From NCBI GenBank assembly GCA_013138855.1, contig WTBX01000262.1:1-13423 (forward strand): a DNA stretch of 13,423 nucleotides, given 5' to 3'. This document shows positions 1 to 5,457 of this stretch, piece after piece. The position numbers and the translations under genes were made by a program. Origin of the DNA: Methylococcaceae bacterium (GTDB lineage Bacteria > Pseudomonadota > Gammaproteobacteria > Methylococcales > Methylomonadaceae). Below the pieces are notes generated by a model. The model ran no database searches. It was not told where the DNA came from and saw only the letters and a list, made by a program, of their open reading frames with translations. Every line of letters starts with the position of its first letter. Positions within the stretch are counted from its first letter, which is position 1.

Positions 1-14
1 GATATTAAATTTTC

Positions 15-458
15 CTAGTCTTGAGAGATGTAACTTAAAATTTCTACAACTTGTTGTGGCGTTTCTGTTACCGCAAGAGCTGCGGCATCAATTTCTTTTA
101 ATGGGTGGGTCAACTCTGGTGAGTGCAAAGTAATCACAGGAATCCCCATTCCAATCGCTAAACCCGCATCAAAAGCTGCATTCCATTGTTTATATTTCTC
201 ACCAAAGCGTACAATGACCATATCTGAACGCGATATATAATTATTAGTGCGTAACGCGTTGATTTTAGCGGCTTTATGGTCTTTCCAAAAACCTTTGTCT
301 TCTTCACCAAGAATATCTACCCCAACATGGTCGCTACTATGATGGTCAGTAATGGGGGTTAAAACTTCAATATCCAATTGCTTATCAGCAATGCCTTGTT
401 TGATTTGCTCGCGCCAATCGCTATGAATTTCGCCTGATAAATAAATCGTGTAAGCCAT
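15..458 (-). CDS. ytoQ: YtoQ family protein
   Basis: A 147-residue protein matching the YtoQ family in length (B. subtilis YtoQ is about the same size) and in its signature stretches: YLSGEIHSDWREQI at the N-terminus, GEEDKGFWKDHKAAKINALR in the middle, and SDMVIVRFGEKYKQWNAAFD followed by AGLAIGMGIPVI. The fold is thought to be related to nucleoside 2-deoxyribosyltransferases, but no reaction is established, so the name is a family label only. No signal peptide or membrane segment is visible; it should be cytosolic. The ATG at 456-458 is preceded by a GGA-type Shine-Dalgarno sequence at short spacing. It is transcribed divergently from the DUF1820 gene with a 79-bp gap, so both promoters should lie there, although I see no convincing -35/-10 pair. 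Family assignment is confident; function is not. Confidence 0.88.
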   Translation of the reverse strand: MAYTIYLSGEIHSDWREQIKQGIADKQLDIEVLTPITDHHSSDHVGVDILGEEDKGFWKDHKAAKINALRTNNYISRSDMVIVRFGEKYKQWNAAFDAGLAIGMGIPVITLHSPELTHPLKEIDAAALAVTETPQQVVEILSYISQD

Positions 459-537
459 GATAATTCCAGTTTTATTTCGTATTTTAAAAGTAAAGCGTAA
501 AATAGCTGCTATTGTAACTAACGCAGTAAATATTAAG

Positions 538-861
538 ATGTCAGAAAAACATATTTATAAAGTCATTTTTCTTAACCGTGATGAAGTCTATGAAGTTTAC
601 GCGAAAAGCGTTTATGAAGGGGATATGTACGGCTTTGTGATTATTGAAGACTTTATCTTTGGGGAAAAAAGCTCGGTCTTGGTAGACCCAAGTGAAGAAA
701 AATTAAGAGCAGAATTTGAAGGCGTGAGCCGCACTTTTGTGCCGATACACGAAATTGTTCGCATAGATCAAGTCAAAAAGCGCGGTACAGCAAAAATATC
801 ATCCCCACCCAAAAAAGCAGCGGGGAATGTATCTGCTTTTCTAATGCCCGATAAAAACTAA
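538..861 (+). CDS. DUF1820 family protein
   Basis: A 107-residue protein starting MSEKHIYKVIFLNRDEVYEV, which matches the DUF1820 family, a small conserved protein of gammaproteobacteria with no known function. The open frame runs upstream to 457, but the extra 27 residues (MIIPVLFRILKV...) overlap the ytoQ start and do not look like family sequence. I therefore chose the ATG at 538. Its Shine-Dalgarno sequence is weak. The protein is soluble-looking with mixed charge, a conserved core of about 80 residues and a basic, probably disordered tail rich in Lys and Pro. Its stop is 3 bp from the convergent sspB stop and no terminator fits between, so the transcripts probably run into each other. 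Confidence 0.85.
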   Translation: MSEKHIYKVIFLNRDEVYEVYAKSVYEGDMYGFVIIEDFIFGEKSSVLVDPSEEKLRAEFEGVSRTFVPIHEIVRIDQVKKRGTAKISSPPKKAAGNVSAFLMPDKN

Positions 862-864
862 CGC

Positions 865-1239
865 TTATTTAACGATTCGCAATTGCGGTTTTTTGCTGGT
901 AGGTTTTGGTTCTGGTGGAGTATCATCTTCGTCACTAGGATCAAACACCATCCCGCGACCGTTTTCTTTAGCATAAACAGCTAAAATAGCGGCCACAGGT
1001 GCGATGACGTGCATCGGTCGTCCCGAAAATCGTGCGTTAAACTCAACGTCCTCATCCCCTAAGGACAAGTTTTGCACCGCAGCGGGGCGAACATTTAAGA
1101 CCATCTGTCCATCTTCGACAAAGCCTTCTGGCAATACCGCGTAAGGATGCTCCGCATTGACTAATAAATACGGAGTCATATCATTATCAACAATCCATTC
1201 ATAAATAGAACGGATTAAATAAGGTTTTAAGGGTGTCAT
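865..1239 (-). CDS. sspB: ClpXP protease specificity-enhancing factor SspB
   Basis: A 124-residue homologue of SspB, the adaptor that carries ssrA-tagged peptides from stalled ribosomes to the ClpXP protease. The N-terminal substrate-binding domain (about residues 1-95) is recognisable from KPYLIRSIYEWIVDNDMTPY, LNVRPAAVQNLSLGDEDVEF and FSGRPMHVIAPVAAILAVYA. A flexible acidic/proline linker follows. The protein ends in PQLRIVK, matching the C-terminal ClpX-docking peptide of E. coli SspB (LRVVK type). The ATG overlaps the sspA stop by three bases (ATGA-type junction), the usual translationally coupled sspA-sspB arrangement. Domain, tethering peptide and gene order all agree, so the call is firm. 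Confidence 0.96.
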   Translation of the reverse strand: MTPLKPYLIRSIYEWIVDNDMTPYLLVNAEHPYAVLPEGFVEDGQMVLNVRPAAVQNLSLGDEDVEFNARFSGRPMHVIAPVAAILAVYAKENGRGMVFDPSDEDDTPPEPKPTSKKPQLRIVK

Positions 1240-1871
1240 TTGAACGAATTTGCCATATCGTTTTCTTCAGGACTTAAACTTTCCTGAAATGCTTCTCTTA
1301 CAAATATGCGACCTGCATATTCACTAATACTTTTATCTAATAATTCTAAATCGACCCCTAAACTTGGCAAACGCCATAATAGCGGTGCTAAGGCACAATC
1401 GACTAAAGAATATTCATCGCTCATAAAATAAGGATGAGCCTGAAACACAGGAGCTGCGGCCGTTAAACTTTCTTTCAGCATTTTTTTGGCACGCGCTGAT
1501 TTTTTCTCACCAGAATGTAGCATTTCATCTAATAAACGATACCAATCTTGGTCGATACGCTTAATTAGCATTCTCGCGGTCGCGCGTGAAACAGGATCCA
1601 TTTGATGCAAGGGTGGATGAGGGAAACGCTCATCTAAGTATTCCATAATGATACGCGAATCATAAAGAACCAGTTCGCGCTCAATCAATGTTGGAGAAGT
1701 GCCATTAGGATTTAGTTCTAATAAATCTTCTGGCGGCTCATTAGTATCATAGTATTCAATATCAGCAGCAACGCCTTTTTCCTGAATAACCAAGCGAGCG
1801 CAATGGCTCATCGCACAGTTTGGAGAAGAAAAAAGAGTCATTACAGCCTTACGAGGATTAATATTTGCCAC
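1236..1871 (-). CDS. sspA: Stringent starvation protein A (GST-fold, RNA polymerase-associated)
   Basis: A 211-residue SspA homologue with an N-terminal thioredoxin-like half (MTLFSSPNCAMSHCARLVIQ onward) and a C-terminal all-helical GST half (SDEYSLVDCALAPLLWRLPS). SspA binds RNA polymerase and is needed for stationary-phase and acid-stress responses. The conserved surface pocket PHP falls at residues 84-86, the same numbering as in E. coli, if translation starts at the GTG at 1869-1871. That start also has an AAGG Shine-Dalgarno about 9 bases upstream, whereas the TTG codons at 1878 and 1875 sit almost on top of it. I therefore prefer GTG over TTG. The gene leads a two-gene operon with sspB, and an extended -10 promoter lies just upstream. 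Confidence 0.95.
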   Translation of the reverse strand: MANINPRKAVMTLFSSPNCAMSHCARLVIQEKGVAADIEYYDTNEPPEDLLELNPNGTSPTLIERELVLYDSRIIMEYLDERFPHPPLHQMDPVSRATARMLIKRIDQDWYRLLDEMLHSGEKKSARAKKMLKESLTAAAPVFQAHPYFMSDEYSLVDCALAPLLWRLPSLGVDLELLDKSISEYAGRIFVREAFQESLSPEENDMANSFK

Positions 1872-1884
1872 GAACAACAACCTT
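1869..1884 (-). promoter_or_regulatory. sspA ribosome-binding site and GTG start
   Basis: On the - strand AAGG is followed by TTGTTGTTC and then GTG. The 9-base spacing favours the GTG at 1869-1871 over the two TTG codons. Choosing GTG also puts the PHP motif at residues 84-86, as in E. coli SspA. Confidence 0.6.
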
Positions 1885-1889
1885 ATAGC

Positions 1890-1903
1890 GGAAAAATTTT
1901 TCC
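1890..1903. promoter_or_regulatory. Perfect 14-bp palindrome in the sspA leader
   Basis: GGAAAAATTTTTCC is a perfect 14-bp palindrome directly downstream of the sspA -10 element, covering the expected transcription start and early leader. This position would suit a repressor operator, but the sequence is AT-rich and could be fortuitous. Confidence 0.35.
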
Positions 1904-1933
1904 ATTATAGCACACCTTTTTTTAGATTTTTGA
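1904..1933 (-). promoter_or_regulatory. sspA-sspB promoter (extended -10)
   Basis: The - strand carries TGCTATAAT, a perfect extended -10 element (TATAAT at 1904-1909, TGC at 1910-1912). The region 17 bases upstream is A-rich with no good -35 match, as is common for extended -10 promoters. It lies about 33 bases before the GTG start of sspA. Confidence 0.65.
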
Positions 1934-2028
1934 GGCTAATCATCGTAAAAATTGATTAAAGCTTGGGTGCAAGGGTATTTTGAAAAGTGAAGTTTTATTT
2001 TGGATTCAATATCTTAGCAAAAGATATT

Positions 2029-2051
2029 TAAAAACTTGAAGGTTTCAAGTT
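2029..2051 (-). terminator. Possible weak terminator after tRNA-Leu
   Basis: Read on the - strand, AACTTGAA-ACC-TTCAAGTT forms an 8-bp stem with a 3-base loop followed by TTTTT, about 30 bases past the tRNA CCA end. The stem has only two G-C pairs, so it is weak for a Rho-independent terminator, but position and U-run fit. A second AT-only hairpin (ATATCTT/AAGATAT, 2009-2027) follows directly. Confidence 0.4.
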
Positions 2052-2079
2052 AAAGCAGAAGAGAGTCTTCTTAATAGAA

Positions 2080-2166
2080 TGGTGCCTCAGGCCGGAATCG
2101 AACCGGCACGCCCGTGAAGGCGCGGGATTTTAAGTCCCGTGCGTCTACCAATTTCGCCACCGAGGC
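2080..2166 (-). tRNA. tRNA-Leu (anticodon UAA)
   Basis: An 87-base tRNA with the CCA end encoded (2080-2082). On the - strand the acceptor stem starts GCCTCGG and closes with CTGAGGC plus discriminator A. The D-arm has the usual GGTAGACGC. The anticodon arm CGGGA-CTTAAAA-TCCCG presents TAA at positions 34-36. A long class II variable arm (GCGCCTTCACGGGCGT) and a T-arm with GGTTCGATTCC follow. The long variable arm together with the UAA anticodon identifies a leucine tRNA reading UUA/UUG codons. No introns or mismatches beyond one G-T pair in the acceptor stem. Confidence 0.97.
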
Positions 2167-2193
2167 ATATCTGATGTGCTAGTAGAGCTGCGT

Positions 2194-2222
2194 ATTCTAT
2201 GAAAAAAATTATGGATTAACCA
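2194..2222 (-). promoter_or_regulatory. Promoter of tRNA-Leu
   Basis: On the - strand TGGTTA (2217-2222) and TAGAAT (2194-2199) are separated by 17 bases. The -10 ends about 27 bases before the mature tRNA 5' end, leaving a short leader for RNase P. Both hexamers deviate moderately from consensus. Confidence 0.55.
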
Positions 2223-2536
2223 GTTTTAGGTCTGTTTTTTTATAAAAAAAATCAATTAATTATATTAAATGATTGTTTTTTAAACTAGTTTTTTTATTTG
2301 TCTACTCATTAACTTTGGCAAATACTGCCGCAGATAAAGTAACTTTTAGCTTTAAATAAAACTTGGCTACCCTAAAATTTATACGGATTCACAATAAATA
2401 TTGGAGAGCTGGATGGAAAACGGCTCTCCAATATTTCCATAATTTCCGTGGAGAATATAAATTACTGGATAGCAACTTATTTTGATTTGATTTAGACTAA
2501 TCTTTCGTAACTTAATAAAACACCGAGGTGATTGAT
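2223..2536. other. AT-rich intergenic region upstream of the GFA gene
   Basis: There is no coding sequence here. Apart from the hairpin at 2396-2436 the region is low-complexity A/T with no clear promoter pair for the GFA-folC genes. The only firm translational signal is GAGGTG at 2525-2530, six bases before the ATG at 2537. Confidence 0.6.
2396..2436. repeat. Inverted repeat with 14-bp perfect arms
   Basis: AAATATTGGAGAGC (2396-2409) and its exact reverse complement GCTCTCCAATATTT (2423-2436) flank a 13-base loop. It lies between tRNA-Leu and the GFA gene where no transcript obviously ends, and it lacks a U-run on the + strand. The GGAGAG/CTCTCC arm resembles the outer ends of the REP-like pair at 4237-4336, so it may be a related miniature repeat. 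Confidence 0.7.
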
Positions 2537-2947
2537 ATGAGTACTGAAATTAAAGGCAGTTGTTTATGTGGAAAAGTGACTTATAAGGTCACGGAGGCAT
2601 TTGAGCAGTTTCATTTTTGTCATTGTACTCGCTGCCAAAAAGCAACGGGGACGGCTCATGCGGCAATCTTGTTTACTAAGCCTGAGGCTTTGACGTGGCT
2701 TTCGGGTGAAGAATTAATTAAACAGTTTAAATTGGCTGATGCGCAGTTTTTCGCCAAATCATTTTGTAGTGAATGTGGCTCGACTGTTCCGAAAATCATA
2801 CGAGACGGGCAAATGCTGATGGTTCCCGCAGGTTCGCTAGATGAATCACCAGAAATAGAGCCGCAAGACCATATTTTTTGGAAAGACCGTGCGTGTTGGT
2901 ATGACGCTAGCTTAGAAGCTCCACGTTTTGAGGAATACCCTTCTTAA
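2537..2947 (+). CDS. GFA family zinc-binding protein
   Basis: A 136-residue protein of the GFA (glutathione-dependent formaldehyde-activating-like, CENP-V) family. It carries the full set of zinc ligands: CxC at residues 9 and 11, CHCTRC (Cys 28, 30, 33) and CSEC (Cys 77, 80), giving the two zinc sites of the fold. Family members include Gfa, which helps form S-hydroxymethylglutathione, but most are uncharacterised and the substrate cannot be read from sequence. A GTG at 2528 gives a slightly longer frame, but GAGGTG there is a good Shine-Dalgarno six bases before the ATG at 2537, so I use the ATG. folC follows after 5 bp, so the two are probably co-transcribed; if functional, that would link it to one-carbon metabolism (inference). 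Confidence 0.88.
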   Translation: MSTEIKGSCLCGKVTYKVTEAFEQFHFCHCTRCQKATGTAHAAILFTKPEALTWLSGEELIKQFKLADAQFFAKSFCSECGSTVPKIIRDGQMLMVPAGSLDESPEIEPQDHIFWKDRACWYDASLEAPRFEEYPS

Positions 2948-2952
2948 ATATA

Positions 2953-4236
2953 ATGAGTGATATTTTTCCACCTTTTTTACAGCGTTTATTTAACAATAAT
3001 AAGCGCGTTGACAAACGCTTACGCAAACAGCGTTTTCCATTATTTTTAGCACATTATTTAGCCGAGACTGTGCCATTAGTGAAGATTGCGGGGACTAATG
3101 GTAAAGGCTCGGTTAGCTCGATGCTGGAAAGTTGCTGTCTTGAAGATAATAAACAAGTAGGCTTGTTTACTTCTCCGCATTTACAGTGTCTTAGCGAAAG
3201 AATTCATATCCGTGGGGTTGCGGTTGAGCTTGAGATGATGGAGTCTGAGGCGCAGATTTTATCTCATCAAATAGACGAGTTTGTTAAACAGCAGGGTGAG
3301 AATTATCAATTAGCCTTTTTTGAATGTCTGTTAATTATTGCTTTACGTTTATTTAAACAGGCTCAGGTTGATATTGCGATTATTGAGGCGGGAGTCGGGG
3401 GTTATAATGATGCGGTGCATTTTCTTGATGCGGATGTTAGCGCGATTACCAGTCTAGGGTTAGATCATCCTCAGCAATTAGGTCATAGTTTGCAGAGCGT
3501 TGCCACCGATAAAGTGGGAATTGCTAATGCGAATAGTACCTTAATCATCTCGGCGGCTATTGATGAAGATTTACAGCGGTTGATGGAAGACGATTGTAAG
3601 CAGCGAATGATAGAACTTAAAATCGCTGCTATTGACTATAGTGAGTTATCTCAAAATTTAGAGGGCAGTCAGTTTAAATTAAGACTTCAAAATGAAACTT
3701 TAGCGATTCAATTACCATTACTAGGTGAATTTCAATTATCAAATTTCGCTGTCGTTGTATCACTTTGGGAATGTCTGTATTCGCTAAAAATAGTGGATAG
3801 ATTATCGGCTTTGCAAGGCGTTAAAAATACAGTTTGGGCTGCACGGATGGAGTATTTTGAAAGCAATCCGTCGATATTATTTGATGTCGCTCATAATCCA
3901 CAAGCTTTAGAAGCGTTAAATAAAACATTGGATAATTTAATTCCTAAAGCGCGGCGTGTTGTTTTATGTGGTAGTTCGGAAGATAAAGATTATCCTACAA
4001 GTTTAAAATTATTTTCCTCGCTTTCAGATAATGTTTATTTATGTGATGGCTTTTATAAGGCGGTTTCTGTAAATGAATTACAGCTTCAATGTCCTGAGGC
4101 GAAAGCGTGTTTTCGATCGCCAGAACAAGGACTGTCTTATTTGCAAGCGCATTATGCGGAGACTGATAGTTGTATTATTGTTGCAGGGTCGGTATTTTTA
4201 GTGGGTGCGGCACGCGCAGTATATTTGGAAAACTAA
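2953..4236 (+). CDS. folC: FolC-like folylpolyglutamate/dihydrofolate synthase, divergent
   Basis: A 427-residue Mur-ligase-family protein of normal FolC length. FolC adds glutamate to dihydropteroate and folates using ATP. Visible signatures: ATP loop AGTNGKGS (residues 46-53), TSPHL (73-77), FFECL with the conserved Glu (122-126), EAGVGG (145-150), LDH (170-172), the lysine of the carbamylated-Lys region in DKVGI (186-190), and FDVAHNPQA in the C-terminal domain. It departs from typical FolC at some conserved spots: GGYNDAV where GGRxDAT is usual, and WAARM where a PGR motif is usual. In many gammaproteobacteria folC sits beside accD, not a GFA gene, so this may be a paralogue. Family firm; exact specificity open. 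It ends directly at the REP-like pair. Confidence 0.85.
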   Translation: MSDIFPPFLQRLFNNNKRVDKRLRKQRFPLFLAHYLAETVPLVKIAGTNGKGSVSSMLESCCLEDNKQVGLFTSPHLQCLSERIHIRGVAVELEMMESEAQILSHQIDEFVKQQGENYQLAFFECLLIIALRLFKQAQVDIAIIEAGVGGYNDAVHFLDADVSAITSLGLDHPQQLGHSLQSVATDKVGIANANSTLIISAAIDEDLQRLMEDDCKQRMIELKIAAIDYSELSQNLEGSQFKLRLQNETLAIQLPLLGEFQLSNFAVVVSLWECLYSLKIVDRLSALQGVKNTVWAARMEYFESNPSILFDVAHNPQALEALNKTLDNLIPKARRVVLCGSSEDKDYPTSLKLFSSLSDNVYLCDGFYKAVSVNELQLQCPEAKACFRSPEQGLSYLQAHYAETDSCIIVAGSVFLVGAARAVYLEN

Positions 4237-4336
4237 TGGAGAGTCGTCTTCCAGACGACTCCTCAAACGTTAAAACATTCTCAAAAGATGAGGTAAACAT
4301 GTAGGCTATAGGAGTCGTCTGGAAGACGACTCTCCA
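4237..4336. repeat. Inverted pair of REP-like hairpins (BIME-like)
   Basis: Two 27-bp arms (4237-4263 and 4310-4336) are perfect reverse complements of each other, separated by 46 bp. Each arm is also a hairpin by itself: tetranucleotide GGAG, then AGTCGTCT-TCC-AGACGACT, an 8-bp stem with a 3-base loop. A tetranucleotide plus hairpin, arranged as an inverted pair, is the design of REP/BIME elements. It fills the gap between convergent folC and cysM and begins one base after the folC stop, so it probably also ends or stabilises both transcripts. No target-site duplication is evident. Confidence 0.8.
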
Positions 4337-4343
4337 AAATTTA

Positions 4344-5234
4344 TTACTCAGGGAAAACTCCCGTTGATAAATAACGATCACCTCTATCGCAAATAACCGC
4401 CACTATTACCGCGTTTTCTACTTCCTTAGATAAGCGCAATGCCGCAGCTACTGCGCCACCTGATGAAATTCCCGCAAAAATTCCTTCCTTAGCCGCTAAA
4501 TCGCGCGTCGTTTGCTCGGCAGTTTGCTGATCCACGTCCATGATTCTATCAACACGAGTAGCATCATAAATTTTTGGTAAATATTCTTTTGGCCAGCGGC
4601 GAATGCCTGGTATTTTTGAGTCACCCTCAGGTTGTACGCCAATGATTTGAATCTCAGGATTTTGTTCTTTTAAATAACGCGAAGTCCCCATAATCGTTCC
4701 AGTCGTTCCCATCGCGCTGACAAAATGGGTCACTTTGCCTTCGGTATCGCGCCATATTTCAATCCCTGTACCTTCATAATGCGCCAAAGGATTATCCGAA
4801 TTAGCAAACTGGTCTAAAATTCGCCCCTTGCCTTCTGCCTCCATCTTCCGCGCTAAATCAATTGCCCCTTCCATGCTTTGAGCCGCAGGCGTTAATATAA
4901 TTTCCGCACCATAGGCTTTCATAGAAGCCCTACGCTCTGCACTCATATTATCAGGCATGATTAAAGTCATCTTATAACCTTTAATCGCAGCCGCCATCGC
5001 TAACGCAATGCCTGTATTACCGCTAGTGGCTTCAATTAATCTATCGCCTTGCTTAATTTCGCCCCGCTGCTCCGCGTGTTGAATCATGCTTAACGCAGGA
5101 CGATCTTTAACCGAACCAGCAGGATTATTGCCTTCCAATTTCACTAAAATAGTATTGCTACCGCCTTCAATAAGACGTTGCAATCTAACCAATGGCGTAT
5201 TGCCGACAAACGATTCTATAGTTTTAAAAGTCAT
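4344..5234 (-). CDS. cysM: Cysteine synthase B (O-acetylserine sulfhydrylase B)
   Basis: A 296-residue PLP enzyme that makes cysteine from O-acetylserine and sulfide (the CysM isozyme can also use thiosulfate). Features: IGNTPLV-type opening (VGNTPLVRLQR), PLP lysine in NNPAGSVKDRPALSM, substrate loop EATSGNTGIALAM, MPDNMSAERRASMKAYGAE, GTTGT phosphate-binding turn, and the CysM-typical GIRRWPKEYLPKIYDA and GIFAGISSGGAVAAAL. It ends CDRGDRYLSTGVFPE, close to E. coli CysM but a few residues shorter. The frame extends to a GTG at 5277, but homology begins at the ATG at 5232-5234, so I use that. The Shine-Dalgarno is poor. Divergent from gyrA and convergent with folC. CysM rather than CysK is supported by the RRWP/EYLP stretch. 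Confidence 0.95.
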   Translation of the reverse strand: MTFKTIESFVGNTPLVRLQRLIEGGSNTILVKLEGNNPAGSVKDRPALSMIQHAEQRGEIKQGDRLIEATSGNTGIALAMAAAIKGYKMTLIMPDNMSAERRASMKAYGAEIILTPAAQSMEGAIDLARKMEAEGKGRILDQFANSDNPLAHYEGTGIEIWRDTEGKVTHFVSAMGTTGTIMGTSRYLKEQNPEIQIIGVQPEGDSKIPGIRRWPKEYLPKIYDATRVDRIMDVDQQTAEQTTRDLAAKEGIFAGISSGGAVAAALRLSKEVENAVIVAVICDRGDRYLSTGVFPE

Positions 5235-5261
5235 AATATTAATCAGGTGAAAATAAATAGA

Positions 5262-5270
5262 ATTATCCCA
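5262..5270 (-). promoter_or_regulatory. Possible cysM promoter (extended -10)
   Basis: On the - strand TGGGATAAT reads as an extended -10 element about 28 bases before the cysM ATG. No convincing -35 lies 17 bases upstream, so confidence is low. Confidence 0.35.
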
Positions 5271-5312
5271 TAAAAACACAGCTTAGGAGTTGGTTTTCAG
5301 GTGAATCTAAAA

Positions 5313-5343
5313 GTGACATTTTTAAGTGGATATTTGCTATAAT
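5313..5343 (+). promoter_or_regulatory. gyrA promoter
   Basis: TGCTATAAT (5335-5343) is a perfect extended -10 with consensus TATAAT. GTGACA at 5313-5318 is a -35 candidate at 19-base spacing. Transcription from here gives a leader of about 105 bases before the gyrA ATG. Confidence 0.6.
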
Positions 5344-5412
5344 TGCAAGGTTAATTCACCGTCTTAATGTTTCAGAAAACAACCCTTTAAGAAAAGAAAC
5401 TTTAGACACTTC

Positions 5413-5433
5413 GGCTAACAGTGACTGTTTGCC
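5413..5433. promoter_or_regulatory. Dyad in the gyrA leader
   Basis: GGCTAACAGTGACTGTTTGCC is an imperfect palindrome: GGC and AACAG pair with CTGTT and GCC around a TGA centre, with one T-T mismatch per arm. It lies in the untranslated leader 24 bases before the gyrA ATG, where it could be an operator or an RNA hairpin. Confidence 0.4.
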
Positions 5434-5457
5434 AGTAAATCAACGAAATACGGATCT

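Noticed and set aside
457..537. N-terminal extension of the DUF1820 frame from ATG 457
   Set aside because: It overlaps the ytoQ start region on the other strand and adds residues unlike the family; the ATG at 538 matches the expected N-terminus.
4175..4381. Antisense frame across the folC end and the REP-like pair
   Set aside because: It reads through the inverted repeat and the ends of two well-supported genes.
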